Origin: Hydractinia symbiolongicarpus
Taxonomy: Eukaryota; Cnidaria; Hydrozoa; Anthoathecata; Hydractiniidae
Length of the DNA: 64,000 bases
NCBI RefSeq assembly: GCF_029227915.1
Contig: NC_079884.1
Coordinates: 8,742,001-8,806,000 of the forward strand
Direction of reading: 5' to 3'
Part shown: positions 21,651 to 35,200 of the stretch, one piece after another
Layout of the letters: each line of letters starts with the position of its first letter
Position numbering within the stretch: the stretch's first letter is position 1
Notes under the pieces: model-generated
What the model saw: the letters and a program-made list of their open reading frames with translations, nothing else
Databases searched by the model: none
What the model was told of the DNA's origin: nothing
Translations under genes and position numbers: made by a program

Positions 21651-23194
21651 TCAGTTTTAAAGCAAAATGAGGTTTCGACCATGTTAATTTTTTCTCGCGT
21701 TAATATTTTAGCGTTAATATTATCATTCGTTAATTTTGTGTAATAAGGTATATGTGTACGAAGTTTTCGAACATTGAACATGAGTATTCTTTGAAGGATA
21801 TATAGAATTTTCAAATGATATCCAGATAATCCTTATATTAATTTAGGATAAATTTTATTTTACGTCATGTCAACTTCCAATGTTTTTGTATCCTTCCACG
21901 TATGTCGATTGATGTCATATGTTGTAGATTAATACTTGCTGGCAAATCTCCATTATATAAAGCTGTATATAAAAATGCATAGGCGCATTAAATATTTCCG
22001 CCATCTTGCTGTATGCCATTGGTGCTCGGCCACCGGCATGGAGGAGTCCTACCATGTTTCACGTTGCGGATAGATATCGTTTTGCAATGGCTTTCATATC
22101 GCATTAGTGTGCTGGACCTTGAAAACTTAGAAATTAAACTATGTCAACGTTTCTGCGTGGTTCTTTGGTAGGGCTCTTTTGGACCTTTTTTGGACCTTTT
22201 TTAATTGTCGTAGCTGGACCTATGGGTTTTTTGTGTGCTGAAAAATAAGGTAAAATTACAGCTTTTTTTAAAAAAATAACTCGAAAACAATTGTCAGGAA
22301 GACGTAAGTAGTGAATGTCAATAAATTCTGATTCTAATTATATGTTTGTATCGAAATTAAATTTTTAGGGTAATAAAGAATTCATATTAAGTGGGCACCC
22401 TAGTTTTGCAGACGTCGTGTTCACACTGTAACAATAAAAATAAATTTCTTTCGTGTAGAATAGAATAGATAAAAAAAGGCGGTAAAGCTCGCTGACAATT
22501 ATACTTTATTTATTCTATACTCTGTGTGCAAAAAAAATTAAAGTCTGTCCCAGGAATTGCGTAACAAGTTAAAAAAGGAAACAGTCACTAGATCTTTAAC
22601 TTTGTTGTTGTTCAGTGACGTATTTCTTTGCCAACTAATCTCAACACAGCGCTCCGGTCATTTCTGCTTTGTTATCAGCAAAAACATGTGAAATACGTCA
22701 CAAAAAATTCTTTTAACATTTTCGTGACCCTTTTGCATTTTTTACTTGTTTTTTAAAGAACTCCGAACACAGTGCTTCCTCGATTAATTACTGCCGGACG
22801 AGAGGATGGCTTGAGTAGTTGAGGGTCAGTAAAAAACACGAGGCCCTTGGGACGAGGTAACCAATCAAATGTCTTGACAAAAACGTCAAGTGTGCGCCCC
22901 AGAACTTCTTTTAAGCTCTCCAATGTGGCATACCAGAAAGCAAAAGACGTCATGAGAACGATTGGCCTTTCACTATCACTGGCCGCTGCCAAACTACGTC
23001 GGGTAGTGATGCCAGCAGCTATAAACACAAGTTTTATGCTGACGAAAAAAACTACACAGATATAAACACGAACTCCTCCTCTGTGACTTTTGACTTCAAG
23101 GTGGCCATAAATTCGAAATGCTACTATTCTATTTTGGAATTTCGCTTTGTAAATAAAATTAAAAAAACGATTCCATTTTACGAAACTTAAGAAG

Positions 23195-23483
23195 TTCGAC
23201 TGGTGGCGTTCGCCTCCAGTGCGAAAGGCCTTGGGTTTAAACCCCGGCCGAGTTATCCCACAGACTATAAAAGTGCAAATCATTCTTTCTGGTTAACGTT
23301 TAGCATGTGAATAGGATTGATTCTTAGGCGGTAGACTAGTTGAGCAATTTCTGTGTTTGCACGATTTTCGTAGCTCAAATGGGAGCTTTAAATATACTAG
23401 GACTTTTTTTGCAGACGCTCGTTGATGGTAGTTCTATTAGGAACTGAAGATGCTATACTGGGTTAATAATAGCAATAAAAAAT
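23195..23483 (+). repeat. tRNA-derived SINE (family 1, full head)
   Basis: The head has an A-box-like GTGGCGTTCGCC and a B box GGGTTTAAACCCC near 23234, as in tRNA-derived SINEs. The body is shared with 40352-40558: blocks GCACGA..TTCGT, ACTAGGACT, AGGAACTGAAGA and CTGGGT. The tail ends in AATAATAGCAATAA. The presence of both Pol III boxes suggests this copy is near full length. Confidence 0.8.
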
Positions 23484-23838
23484 AATGCATGTCAGATAAA
23501 TAGTTGTAGTAGATTTGATTTTCCGTCCACAGGTTATAGCGTCCCATGTTTTTGCAAGCGACCTTTCCCCAAATTTTTAGTTTTAATTTCATTTAAAATT
23601 TTGACAACGGTAACCGTGTAACTGCGGGAAGGCATAGAAAAAGAATAATGTTTAATATATGAAAAATTCTTCTATTTGTGTCAACTTTATGTACAATATG
23701 TTTTAATAAAACGTCATAATCAAGAGGATTCTATATATAACCACGTGAGTACACATAAATATTTTTCCACCACTATATATCATTGACTTTGTCCAAGAAC
23801 ATAATAAAGACTAATCATAAATTACAATGTGGTGAGAC

Positions 23839-23900
23839 GACGCCAATAAAATGACGGCAATAAAATGACGGCAATAAAATGACGGTAATAAATTGGCGTC
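23839..23900. repeat. 14-bp tandem repeat bracketed by 9-bp inverted repeats
   Basis: GACGCCAAT at 23839-23847 and ATTGGCGTC at 23892-23900 are perfect inverted repeats. Between them runs the unit AATAAAATGACGGC about three to four times. Confidence 0.85.
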
Positions 23901-24190
23901 AGAACTGAAATACCTGAGAAAGTGACGCTGGTTTTTACGTCTAAAAGGTATGTATATATTTTGAAATATAACAACTTCTTTTTAAAGCAACAAAAAGTTG
24001 AGCACAATGTAAATTTTTGAAATACTTTTGTAAGCATTTCCATCAGCCATCATTGTTGAAATAATTAACATCATAAAAAAAGTAAAATGAACAAATTCAA
24101 ATCCCTATAAAATACAAAAATAGTAAATTACACCACAGAAGTTTTTTCTGCATTGTACACTGTCATTCAGCCTATAACAGTTTAAAGGCT

Positions 24191-24266
24191 CAATTTTGTC
24201 ATATATCATACCAAATTCACCTTTATGCCCAGCATAAAGGAGAATTTGGTTGAATTAACAAAACTG
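24191..24266 (+). ncRNA. Pre-miRNA-like hairpin (candidate)
   Basis: A 16-bp stem with one A/A mismatch pairs 24211-24226 (CCAAATTCACCTTTAT) with 24234-24249 (ATAAAGGAGAATTTGG) around a 7-base loop. A basal stem pairs 24191-24199 with 24258-24266 (eight of nine positions) across an internal loop of 11 against 8 bases. Length and shape resemble an animal miRNA precursor. No expression evidence is available, and a palindromic repeat is an alternative. It lies 284 bp beyond the stop of the neighbouring minus-strand gene. Confidence 0.35.
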
Positions 24267-24549
24267 TCCCTTCTCTCTGTTTAAAGTTTCAGATTTTACA
24301 GACAACATAAACTAATTTTTATGCGCAAGAACGGTTGTTACCCGGGGTTAACGTGAAAAATAGTTCCAAAACAAAACGTAAAAACAACAAAAAATAACAG
24401 AATTTTATCAGTAAAAAACCGAGTTGTCAATAACGCTATAACAATTTTTATAGAACATAAATTCTTGTAGATACAATTTATTAATTACAATTTTACATAA
24501 GATCAAATTTACAACTTTCAAGAAACGAAAGTTTTATAGTATCTTGTGA

Positions 24550-27500
24550 TTAACACTTCTTATCTTCCAAAGAATACACCCACTCGATATGTGAATCTTC
24601 ATACTCTTCTGCTTTATCCGTCATCAATTACAACTGAATGTAAATCATGGTACATTGTGAAAAGGTCTATTTTGTAGTCGCTTACCAACTACTGGTGAGG
24701 TTGGTACACTAGAAGTTTTTTTAAATTCTTCTTCAAAATTAGCAGATAAAGTTCTAACACGACCACTCTAAAACAAAATCAAAACGTTACATCTAGTAAA
24801 TTTTTTTAAATTCACAGAATGATCACGACAAACAGTTTGTCAAATTCTCCCTGAGAACGTTTGCATGAAATACTAAAATTTCTACAGCATATGCAAGCAA
24901 CTTACTGGTGACATAGGTGAAATCTGAAGTTGAGTTACATTTGATTTTGTATTTACATTCCTAAAAAGAACATAAATCCAAATTAAAACCAATTAAGAAC
25001 AAAACCTTATTTTTCTTGTACACCTGTCAAAGTGATGGTTACACTTACTTGGGCTTTTCAAAATTATTAATCAGCACAGAGACTGAAAATTTAGGGCTTT
25101 CGTCAACATCATTTTCTTGTTTTTCAGTTGATTCAGGTGAACAAGGTGTTTGTAATTGCACAGTTGGCAAGAAAGTGTTTGATGTAGTTTCATTTTCTGT
25201 ATGACTAAGCTGCCCCTGCAACTTTTTTACCATCATAATCAACTCCTCCTTCTAAAACAAAACAAAAGGGTTACATTGGCAAAACAACTTATTTAAAATC
25301 CATTAAAAACTCGTTGAGAAATTAAAAATCACTTCCTATAACTTAAACAATAATTGCCAAAGACTATGTACAGGAATTGCATTGATTAAGCTCAGGTTTT
25401 TTTTCATACATTGTGAAGAATTTACCTACATACAAAATGTACTAAAGCTTACTGATTTTTCAGCTAAGTCTTCATTCTCCACATTTGTTTGCTCCACATT
25501 AGAATGACAGCACGCTGTTACATGAGTTACAGTTGGAATAAACACAGGTTGATGTACATCCACTGTATCAGGTGAAGAAGTGAAACTTGCATTTGTATTG
25601 CTTCTTTCTTCAGGTATAACATGTGTCACTTGTATCTGGGTTGTCTCTGTTATATGTCTATTCTCAACATGACAAAGTGTTGCATTATAGTTTATTTTTT
25701 CCAAGGAGCCACTTTCGGATTTTGGAAATACGTCCTCATCGCTGTTATAATCACTTGTATCGTCTTTTAATATCTGTACTACAGAACCTTTTCGTTTACT
25801 TAAATAATCGTTTTTTAATGTGTTAGAGGCATCGAAAGATGCACTTCGTCGAATGCATCTTACACGGGCATGCATTGCAAGGTCCTTTTTATCAGATTCG
25901 GCATCTGCTTCATTGCTGCAGCTGCTACTTTGGTTCACTTTCTTGGAAGGGGATGTCAATGCTCGCTCCCTTCTAAATATACCAACAACAAAAGAATAAG
26001 TATAAATACAAAAATTTTGATATTTTTTGGAAAACAAAATTCTGAATATAAAAACATGGTGATAAAAATTTGGATTTCTGAATTCATATGAAACACTTGT
26101 GAAACACTTAGCACGTACCTGGAAAGAGGTGGTGAGTTGTGTATTAATGCTTCCAAAACTAAAATAAAAACAAGAATGTATATAAAAAAAACACTGTACA
26201 AGGTGGTACTTTAAGCATATTTAATATTACTTACCATCACTATGAAAATTTAGTGCTTGGAATCTGTATTGCACACGATTGATTTCATCCCATCGAACAG
26301 AGTTAGGTGTTGCTCGAATCATGACTGATGATGGCTTAGCATTCCTTAGATGTTCAAATCGTTTTATTGGATCCTAAGTGACAAAAATTTAAACTTTTCA
26401 TACTTCCTTTCTTTTATTGATATCATACTTTCGTTTCTCTCACACATTTTAATATCCATTAATGGATTAGAATTTCTGTGAGAAACAATGAAAGTTTGTT
26501 ACTAGTAACAGGAAGAAAGTGTCAAAAGTGTACATATAACCACGTCTCAGAACAAACAATAAACAAAACTAATTAATAAGACTTTTGGGCAAGCTTACAT
26601 AAACAATTACATCCTTATGTATATTACAAAAACACTGAACAGATCAATAGTAAAAGTTCTCTCCTTGCACCCACACACACACACGCACACACATGTATAG
26701 CCAAAAAATTGTACATTTTCTAAACTTACTATAGCAAAGTTTAACACAAAATCTTTAGATATTTACAGAAAGTTATGTAAACACATCTAGGTGTTTAATT
26801 TCAAAACAACTTCACTTTTTATCCTAAAAAACATTTTAACTTTAAAAACAACCATAAAAACATGTCAAGATTTTAATTATGTAAGATTGTTTAACCTTCC
26901 TCTACATTTACACTTTTGTTAATGATATTATTATGTATCTATGCTATTGATGATAAAGCAATTAAATACGTATTTTAAAACCAATTCACAAAATACAATA
27001 AACAGCCATTTCCATTGAAAAAACGCCAGCTTACCACTCCATAACTGTACACTGAGTAATGTCTGTACTGAGCAACAGACAGACAGAACACTTTTCACAA
27101 CAAATTTCAATAGAAAGTAAAGGGCAGGTACATTATATCATCTAATCTTTTTTCATTAAGTCAACAAGGATGTATGTAACAGTACAGAAAGTGTTTATTT
27201 AGTGCATATCACACATATATACTTTTTAAAATATGTAATGTTGTTTATTTTGATTAAATCAATAATTCATACAATAACACTCTTTTTATTTTTTTAATTC
27301 CCTATGCTCAAAAACCTCATTTATTTGTTGTATCACAAAGACATTAGACAACAGTGTTGTATTTCTTTTACACTTCTTTTCATTTAGCACAATAATTATT
27401 ACTAGTATGGAAATAATTAAAATGTTCACACCACCATATTTTACTCTGTATATGAGCCACAAAATTTATTGTCATATAAAAAATATAAAAAAAATATAAA

Positions 27501-29073
27501 ATTATATTTCTATATTTTAATTTGCATTGTTGATATTATTATTGAAGCCTAAGTGAAAAAACGTTACTCAAAAAGTTTTAACAATTTCTAGAAAGCTCTA
27601 ACTTCCTGTTTTACACGAAGTTATGCTGCATGAACTGGAATGTTCAAGAAAGCGGCAGACTTTGAAATTTCCTGTCATCACATTTAGGGATAACCTTTTT
27701 GTGGTCCCAAAAACAAGGTGTATTCCCTCTTGAAATTACTAAGGCTAACCACATAAAATATATATCACACACATCTGTGGTCTTACCTTTTTATGTATTC
27801 GAATTTTTATCAATGCTTAGATCCTGACTAGCTATATATGATTAACATGAAAAAAGGTAGGATGACATTAGTGTGTTGCACAGTCAGGTTGCACAAAAAT
27901 TTTGTTGACCTCCAAAACTACACAATTAGGTAGCTACTAGAGAGCTCTAGAGTCCACCCCCTCCCTCCCCTCTTCTTTCTATTCTAGGCTGGCTATAGCT
28001 GCAAAAGATATTAGCTCAATATTTTAACTTTAAATTTTACTTTAATGTCACGTACTGGTATTGTTTTTTCCATTCTTTTTTCCATTGTTTTCAAAACTTC
28101 TTTTTAGTAGCTATATAAAACCCACCTGCTTTTGGTTTACTTCTAGCTAGCTAGCTAGCTAGCTAATATTGTGTTAGTTCACATATTTCATGAATAAAAT
28201 ATCGTCAAATGAACCATTTATAAATAATTTATTTGGTATATTTCACAGAAGCTATAGTTCTGACGTTAAAACAGGCTTACTACGAGTTTTGTTTTGAAGA
28301 AAATTGTGCAGAAATACAAACAAGTAAAAATGTCTCGCAAATATGTCTCATTTGAGCTCGCTCTGGCAACCAACAAATGCAAACAGGTTAACTCCTCCCG
28401 GGGACGCTTTTTTAAGGGGGGGTGGGGGGGGGGTGGCGGCATTGGCATTTTCTTTGTGATCTGTACCTTCCCTTTTCAACCCAAATTTGAGTTGTTTTCT
28501 TTAACATCGTACCTTCACCACATCACGCAAGACAACTAAAAAAAACAGCACGCGACCCAGATAAAAAGTATTCATCCATATCTCAAGGCAACCTCGTCAC
28601 TAGGGCGTTTTAGGTTTTTTACATTTAGATGTAAAAACTTAACTCCTGGGGGAGAAGTTGGTTTCATGTGATACACTTTTTTAAAAAGAACCAGGAAATT
28701 TTCCCTGACCGTAAGGTGTTCTTATTTTCTAACATGTTGAGCCTGAAATTCTTATTTTGTATTTATATATTTTAAAACCTTGTTAAAACCCAAAATTAAG
28801 TTTCTCAAATTACGACCCCAAATTAAGTTTCTCAAATTCCAACCATGGATTCTGCAAAAAAAATCTACCTTGAAATATAATTACATGTTTTTAAGGAGAA
28901 AAAGAAACACCTCAGCCTTGCTATTTTCCTTATTTCTTTCAGATAATTTTCACTCATTTGCTTAAAAGCAAAAATAACCTCACCTGCGAACAATCATTAC
29001 TCTTCTTGTTCAGAAGAAGTTCAGAAAAAGTTAGTGTCTGTCCACCCACTCTCGCGTTGGTTATCCGCACCAT
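24550..29073 (-). CDS. Unrecognised 395-aa regulatory-type protein, 8 exons
   Basis: Coding exons in transcript order: 28984-29073, 26235-26373, 26119-26158, 25453-25972, 25049-25251, 24906-24960, 24686-24767, 24550-24608. Phases join without stops (1188 nt). All introns are GT-AG; the last acceptor (GGATAAAGCAG) lacks a good pyrimidine tract. The N-terminal 80 residues look folded (MVRITNARVGGQTLTFSELL, then DPIKRFEHLR and NSVRWDEINRVQYRFQAL). The rest is Ser/Thr/Glu-rich and probably disordered. It has basophilic kinase or 14-3-3-like sites (RRSASFD at 131-137, RVRTLSANF near 352), an acidic CK2-type patch (DYNSDEDVF), a short helix after residue 263 (KEELIMMVKKLQGQL) and an aromatic C-terminus (EWVYSLEDKKC). 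AATAAA lies 68 nt past the stop (24477-24482). Intron 1 is 2.6 kb. I do not recognise the family; an animal-conserved signalling or scaffold protein is plausible. The model has not been checked against transcripts. Confidence 0.75.
28416..28437 (+). repeat. G-rich tract within intron 1 of the 395-aa gene
   Basis: Two long G runs separated by single T bases, ending TGGCGGC, stand out in AT-rich surroundings. The plus strand could fold as a G-quadruplex. The pre-mRNA of the host gene carries the C-rich complement. Confidence 0.8.
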
Positions 29074-29346
29074 AGCACAAACAATATTGTTGTTTTCTTC
29101 GCAGACGTATAATGAATTTTTTCACTTGATATTAAAACACTCAATTTCTTCTTTGAAAGAATGTTCTACTATATAGCTCTTCTTGTAATATTAAATCGTT
29201 GCTCACATGTGAACACTAATACAACTTTTCACTCAGGAAAAATATTGATGTCTTTTTTTGCTTGCTATAACAACGTCATAGAAATGAATACTAATGAAAA
29301 AAGCTGATAATAACAATATATATATATATGAATTTTAATGATTAAA

Positions 29347-29354
29347 TGACGTCA
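29347..29354. promoter_or_regulatory. CRE palindrome TGACGTCA upstream of the 395-aa gene
   Basis: A perfect CREB/ATF site 274 bp upstream of the start codon of the minus-strand gene. Four more perfect copies lie at 32451, 33460, 37515 and 38312. Confidence 0.5.
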
Positions 29355-30464
29355 TTGATTGTAGCAGCAACGTAACACATTTGAACTCCAGGGGAAATAT
29401 TTTTGAACAATAAAATATTAAAGCAAAGATTTTATCAAAAAATTTAATGTACCAAACGATCAAAAAATTGAATTTTTTTTGAAGGTATATAACACATAAT
29501 TTTTAGTAAAGCAAGTTATAAGAAAATGAGCTAGCGTTCTCCTCGGATACAGGAGTGTTGATATGCTAGGCTAAAGAAAGCACTGGGAAAGAGTTCAAAA
29601 ATAGCATCGATTTGAATTGAGATTTATTGTACACAGCAAGAGAAAATTGATAACGTCATTGACCCGAACGTAATTAATTATCTCATACGTTATTTATAAC
29701 AGGTTCTAATATGCACAATAGTTTTCCACAAAACCCAAATTCCATTCTTTTTCAGAATTTCTTAAATAGCACATTGAGAGAATATGTATTGCTATGGATA
29801 GCTATTCAACAAGGGGTTTTAAGCACAGCATCCATTTCGACCTTGAGTTAGAAAAAGCAAATTCAGCAAAAATAAATTCTTTTACGGTAAAAAAATTTGA
29901 CTTACATTTTTGATAAAAAAAACACGATTATGATTCAGCCTGGTCCAACCTTAACTTCTTTCTCTAAATCTCTGTCTTTTTCGATAACTGTACCTACGCG
30001 GAAGTATTCAAACCACAAAACTGAAACCTACCCAATTTTCATAAACGAATACACATGACGTGTTTAGTGTATGGTGGGTTTTTCCAGCAACTCAATAAGA
30101 TTTTTATGCTTTGAGTAATTATTTATAACTTTTATTTCATATAATTTATTTCATGCTATTAAGTGTTTTAATACCTTAGAACTTTGTGTATACACGATGC
30201 TGTTAAATTCTTTTCACGTTAATAAATCAAACCGATTTCTCGCGGTACTCTCTTCGTGTTTTTATAGAGAACAAAATATGAATAAGCTGTTAAAACTATT
30301 TGCTTTCTCGCTAGGGGTAAAATCCTTAAAAAAAGGATTTTTTTGTAGTTAAAACGAATCTGTGGAAACGTTTTATATTGTATTCTCGTTCATATTGTTT
30401 CCTTTTCCAACTAACTCTACATATTTTGATTCTTTTAGTAGTGTTTACCTTCAACAACTTGTAA

Positions 30465-30560
30465 TTTCAACATCGTTTGTCACTTTCAACATCGTTTGTC
30501 ACTTTCAACATCGTTTGTCACTCTCAACATCATTTTTTCACTTTTAACATCATTTATTAC
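30465..30560 (+). repeat. 19-bp tandem repeat, 5 copies
   Basis: The unit TTTCAACATCGTTTGTCAC starts at 30465, 30484 and 30503. Two more diverged copies follow to 30560. Confidence 0.9.
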
Positions 30561-32148
30561 TTCTCAATAAAAGCGAAAAATGAACATGAAGCGAAACATG
30601 ATAAACAATTTACGATTTTCCTTTAAAAAAATTGCTTCACGATGGGTTTTCAGGCGTTGTCCTAGACCGTGGGTTAACAACTTACCGAAACATAGCATGA
30701 GATCGGCTTCAACCTTTTATTTCATGTACATTTCTAGAAGGTACAAATATAAAAACGTAAAAAGGTTTCTGTTACACCCTGTATATTTTACGTCAATCTG
30801 CTCAATGTTATCCATCGTGAAATTGCTTACTTGTGTGCGTGTGTTAATTAACCTTAAATCCATATACGTAAAAAATTCTTCGTTTGCGTCAATCGTTTCT
30901 TTTTTACGCTAAAATACGTCAGAATTTGAGACATGCGTATGCAATGTCGGCACCAACAATCCATTTCAATCTCTATACTTGAAACTACACATTTTTTATG
31001 AGCAACTCCATATATTTTGAGCAAAAGTTTGGTTTGACCCTAAAAGTTGCTAAGAAGAGTATTTTTTAAGATTTAGCTTGTCACTTAGAAAAAGCCTATA
31101 GAACTGTTTGTGGGTTACTTGTTAGATCAACTAGCTTCAAGCTTCGGTCAGCTAGCAAACTGTTTCAGCACTCACACACGCTGCGCTTTCTTCTGAAATT
31201 GCTTTGCTCTGTACGGAATTATAGTTTTATTGACAACATCAAAAACTACATTTATCATATACTACTCTGGTCGATCTAAATTGGACAATCAAAATTCCTC
31301 TGCGTTAATAAACATTTTAAATGAGACCTTAATGCGCTAGTCAAATTTTAATCCAAAAAAATTAGACTTTTCAATAAGATTTTTTCAGTTACCAAGAAAT
31401 TTGCTGAATTTGCAAAAGTAGGAAAAAAATCACTTTAAGACTGACTACAAATAGCTGTGAAAGTAGAATCTCCTGTTGTTTCTCATAAACTAAAAAAAAT
31501 TACATTCACATCGATTTCTTTCGATTTCTTTCGATTACGGACGCGTGTTACGATGTTAATCAAAACACCAATGTTGTAAATCTATTATTTTAATGATCGT
31601 GAGTAACTTTTGAAAAGTATCAAACTTTCTAACGTCAATGTGCGACCTGAAATAGCCCACGAGAAATGATAAAATCACCGAATTTGAACACAAAATTGTT
31701 TTCGAAATCCCAAACCGTTTTCTTTTATGCGCACCACGTTTCGCGTGCGTTGTATGAAGTATGATTCATAAAAACAATCATAATCATTTACGTACATCTT
31801 ACGTTGAGCATGAAATCCTTTGTGCTTTTATTGCATAGTTTTACCTGGAAACTTTAACAGCAACTTTAATCTATACATTTTTTAGTAAGTTAGACCTTGC
31901 ATTAAATGTTAGGACTTCAACGACTACATGTATTAATTGGTCACAATTGAATGGTTATTACTCAGCTTCCTTATTTGGCTATCGCTTTTATCACTTTATG
32001 TACCCTTATGTTGGCTAGAAGTCTACAGAAAATTGTGCCTTTTCTGGCTCTTTCAACGGGATAAAAGAATTTCAAAAATTAATTTTGCAATAATTTTTAG
32101 GTAAAAGAAACATAACTTTAGTAACGATCTTATTAAAAATCGCTATAG

Positions 32149-32239
32149 CAACAACAATAATAACAACAACAACGACAATAACAACAACAATAATAACAAC
32201 AACAACGACAACAACAACAATAATAATAACAACAACAAT
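32149..32239 (+). repeat. AAC/AAT trinucleotide microsatellite
   Basis: About 90 bp of interspersed AAC, AAT and ACG triplets with a partial higher-order repeat (a block ending AACAACAACGAC recurs). Confidence 0.95.
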
Positions 32240-35200
32240 GAACTCAGGAACAGGACATCTATTTCCTGTAGTAAAACAACACGGAATTATTCAAATAAGT
32301 AAAAGAACGCGTTCCAATTTTTATTTGACAGACTCTAGAAAAATGGCAAACCACGTGTGATTTCTGGAGAGTTATCTTTCAAAACTATGATTCATGGCAA
32401 AATAACGTTGTATCGTTGCTGAATTGACGAATTGACGAAAAACACACAAATGACGTCAATTCATCTACAGATGTTTTAGTGAGGAGTGGTAGACCAGACG
32501 TTTTTTTATAAATTGATTATATACTCACAAAACCATAAAAAAGCTAAAGTGTATGTTGAAAAACAAAAAAGCAAAAAAACGTAGAAAACCAACTTAAAAC
32601 TAACAAATAATGAAGAGTATACCGAAGCAAACCCTATCTCAGATTGATTTTTTCCCATTCCCAGAGCAGGTTTGGCAACAAAATTAACGTTTCTTTCAGC
32701 AAAATTTATAATAAAATTTACAAACATTTTGTTTGGGCACTAACCTGTTACTAATAAGAAGCTTTGTTGAAAAATGAAGTAACTTTCTGACTGCCACACT
32801 CCACTCACAAATGATGTTGTCATTAATATTTATTGACATTTAAATGTTTCCACATTGAAGGGAGGTTTAAATCAATTACTTATATCATTACATTACCATG
32901 GTTGACATTAAGTAGCTAGCTACGTTTTTATTGACTTTCACACATAACATTAATGCTAAACATATTCTCGTTGGAAGTTTTCATGAATTTTAGAAATGTT
33001 CCTTCAAATAAACTCCCCTCACTAAACTTTTTAAATCTCCCACTTTTAACGCTCCTGATAAAAAGAAAACATTTATAAACAACCAGATTCGATAAGTTAA
33101 AAAAATAATAAAAAAAATAAATTCGATATGCCAAACTCAATTAAAGAGGTCGATACTAAAAATGATTTTTATCCTTAAGTTCCTTAGCAAAAAGTATAAC
33201 AAATTACCTAATTTCGTAAATATTTCTGTTCATTAAGTGCCTCAATTCCAACTAAAAGTTAAACCCTAAAGGTCAAACCCTCATATACCCGAGATTCTTA
33301 AGAATAGCCTCGTTTTCAAAATAATTATTTTCTTTAAATCTAAATGAAATCCAACCAGAATATTATATTGCTCTAAAAACTTCATTTTTATCATAATAAT
33401 TTATTATTCAATCTTAATATCCTTATTTGAAGAGCACAGAATCATTATAAAATTTTGGATGACGTCATAATGATTATAATTTATGAAATTCGGGAAAGGT
33501 GTATTCATAAACGGTTTTCAAGGTCTTTTATGTCGACTTTAAATTCACATATATAGTAGCTATATGTAGTCTACGAGAAAAAAACCCTAAATTTTCCGGG
33601 AATTAATTTTCCAAACAATTTTCGCGGGAACTAAATTGACAAAAATTAATTCCCATAAGGTAGATAATATCTTCTTCTTAAATTAAGGTATCCTTTCAGT
33701 AAGCACTGTTAAATATAGTTAAAACATTAAAAATACTCACACCTTGTACGTTTATACAAAGGAATACGGTAGAGGTATTGTTTTCTCTTTACTATTTTTT
33801 TTTCTCGCTTGTGTTAGAAAAATATTTAAAATTATAAAATTTTAGTCCATTTCAATAGCAAAACAGTGTTCAATATTGTTAAAGTATGAAGAAAAGTGGT
33901 TTTTTCAAACCCAACGTCATTCATCCTTCCTGCATTTTGTCACAACACACAACCTTTCATATATAATGACATGTAGTTGAACCCTACAGCATCCTTTAAC
34001 CGATATCACATCAAATTATACCGCCTTCATTTGTGATAACATGTAGCACTTGATCCGGTGGAGTTAGGATCATAACTCAAAATTACCGGATGTATAACCG
34101 GATGTGCAACCCGTCGAAATAATGACAAAACTAGTTTGAAGATTAAAGGCTGTAAATCCTACAACGATTAATAGTAATCAATGCAACCAAGTAACCAATA
34201 AAACACTGTGACAAAATGACAATTCTTTCCACGTGTGACGTTTATTAAAATGTCCGTGGTCACATACTTATAGACAAACATCGCTTTAATCGCTGTTAAT
34301 GAGAGTTTGCGGTTTTCATTTCGTGATAATCAACGAAGCGTGAATAAAATAAAGACTTGGAGCAATTTCAAAGAAACATAGGTTGTGGTTGAAGTTAATG
34401 TTGTTTTACTGACCGCGAAGCTCTCACAAAGTATATTTTAGTGTAGCTGATTGAAGTCTGAAAGTATGAGAAGAAAAATTGTTGGCATATTTTTAACTAA
34501 GATTACCATACATCGTACATTTTTCCTATGCGTGCTAGCGTTTTTGAAACTCTTTAATATTTGTGCACTGTTTTATTCTTTTGCAAGCGAAAAAAGCAAG
34601 CTAGATTCTTTGAAGCAAAGTGGATTTATACTGCTACAATATTTTGTGTTTCCCTAAAGGTAAACGTTTTCGCGCTCGCGCTCTTATGACTTTTCCATAA
34701 CATGCGCACCTTGGCTCATCAGATCTTGAATTTTTCGTAGACATCTTTCAAACTAGAAAAATTCCTATGTAGGAAGTAATATATGTAGTCCACTCAGGTG
34801 ATGCGCCTTTTACATAAATAACCTCACAGCTACACAGAAATATCAAGCATGTCGTCATTACCCCCTTTGGTGAGAAATTAAAGTATTCGCTGTTTACCAC
34901 CTCAAAGACCTGGTAATCTAGTTCGGAGTGTATTAGAAATACATTGCTGTTGTATCATTTCGCTGAGAGTAGTCATTGGACATCATTTGAAAAACAAAGA
35001 ATTTAGAAACTGGTGTCACTAGTAGCTATCAAAATATAAAGATATAATAAAAAAATGTTCTTGTATAATCTGCTGATGTAGGGTTAGACGCAAGGGAATG
35101 TGTTTCTCGTGATAGCGGCGAAAAGGGCCACAAGACCCCGCGGACGAGGTTGACCGCGTCTACCCGTATTTTTTCTTGCTTTTTTGTTAAGCCTTGTCAA

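Larger units (their letters stand above)
21181..24549. other. Intergenic, repeat-bearing
   Basis: No gene is accepted here. It holds a 41-bp tandem repeat (21553), an inverted-repeat element terminus (near 22842), a tRNA-derived SINE (23195), a 14-bp tandem repeat bracketed by inverted repeats (23839) and a hairpin (24191). A 176-codon minus-strand frame at 22753-23283 crosses repeat and SINE sequence and was rejected as a gene. Confidence 0.6.

Noticed and set aside
22753-23283. 176-codon minus-strand open frame
   Set aside because: Its N-terminal part is read through the tRNA-like head of a SINE, and its C-terminal part through an inverted-repeat element terminus. No family resemblance and no splice support.
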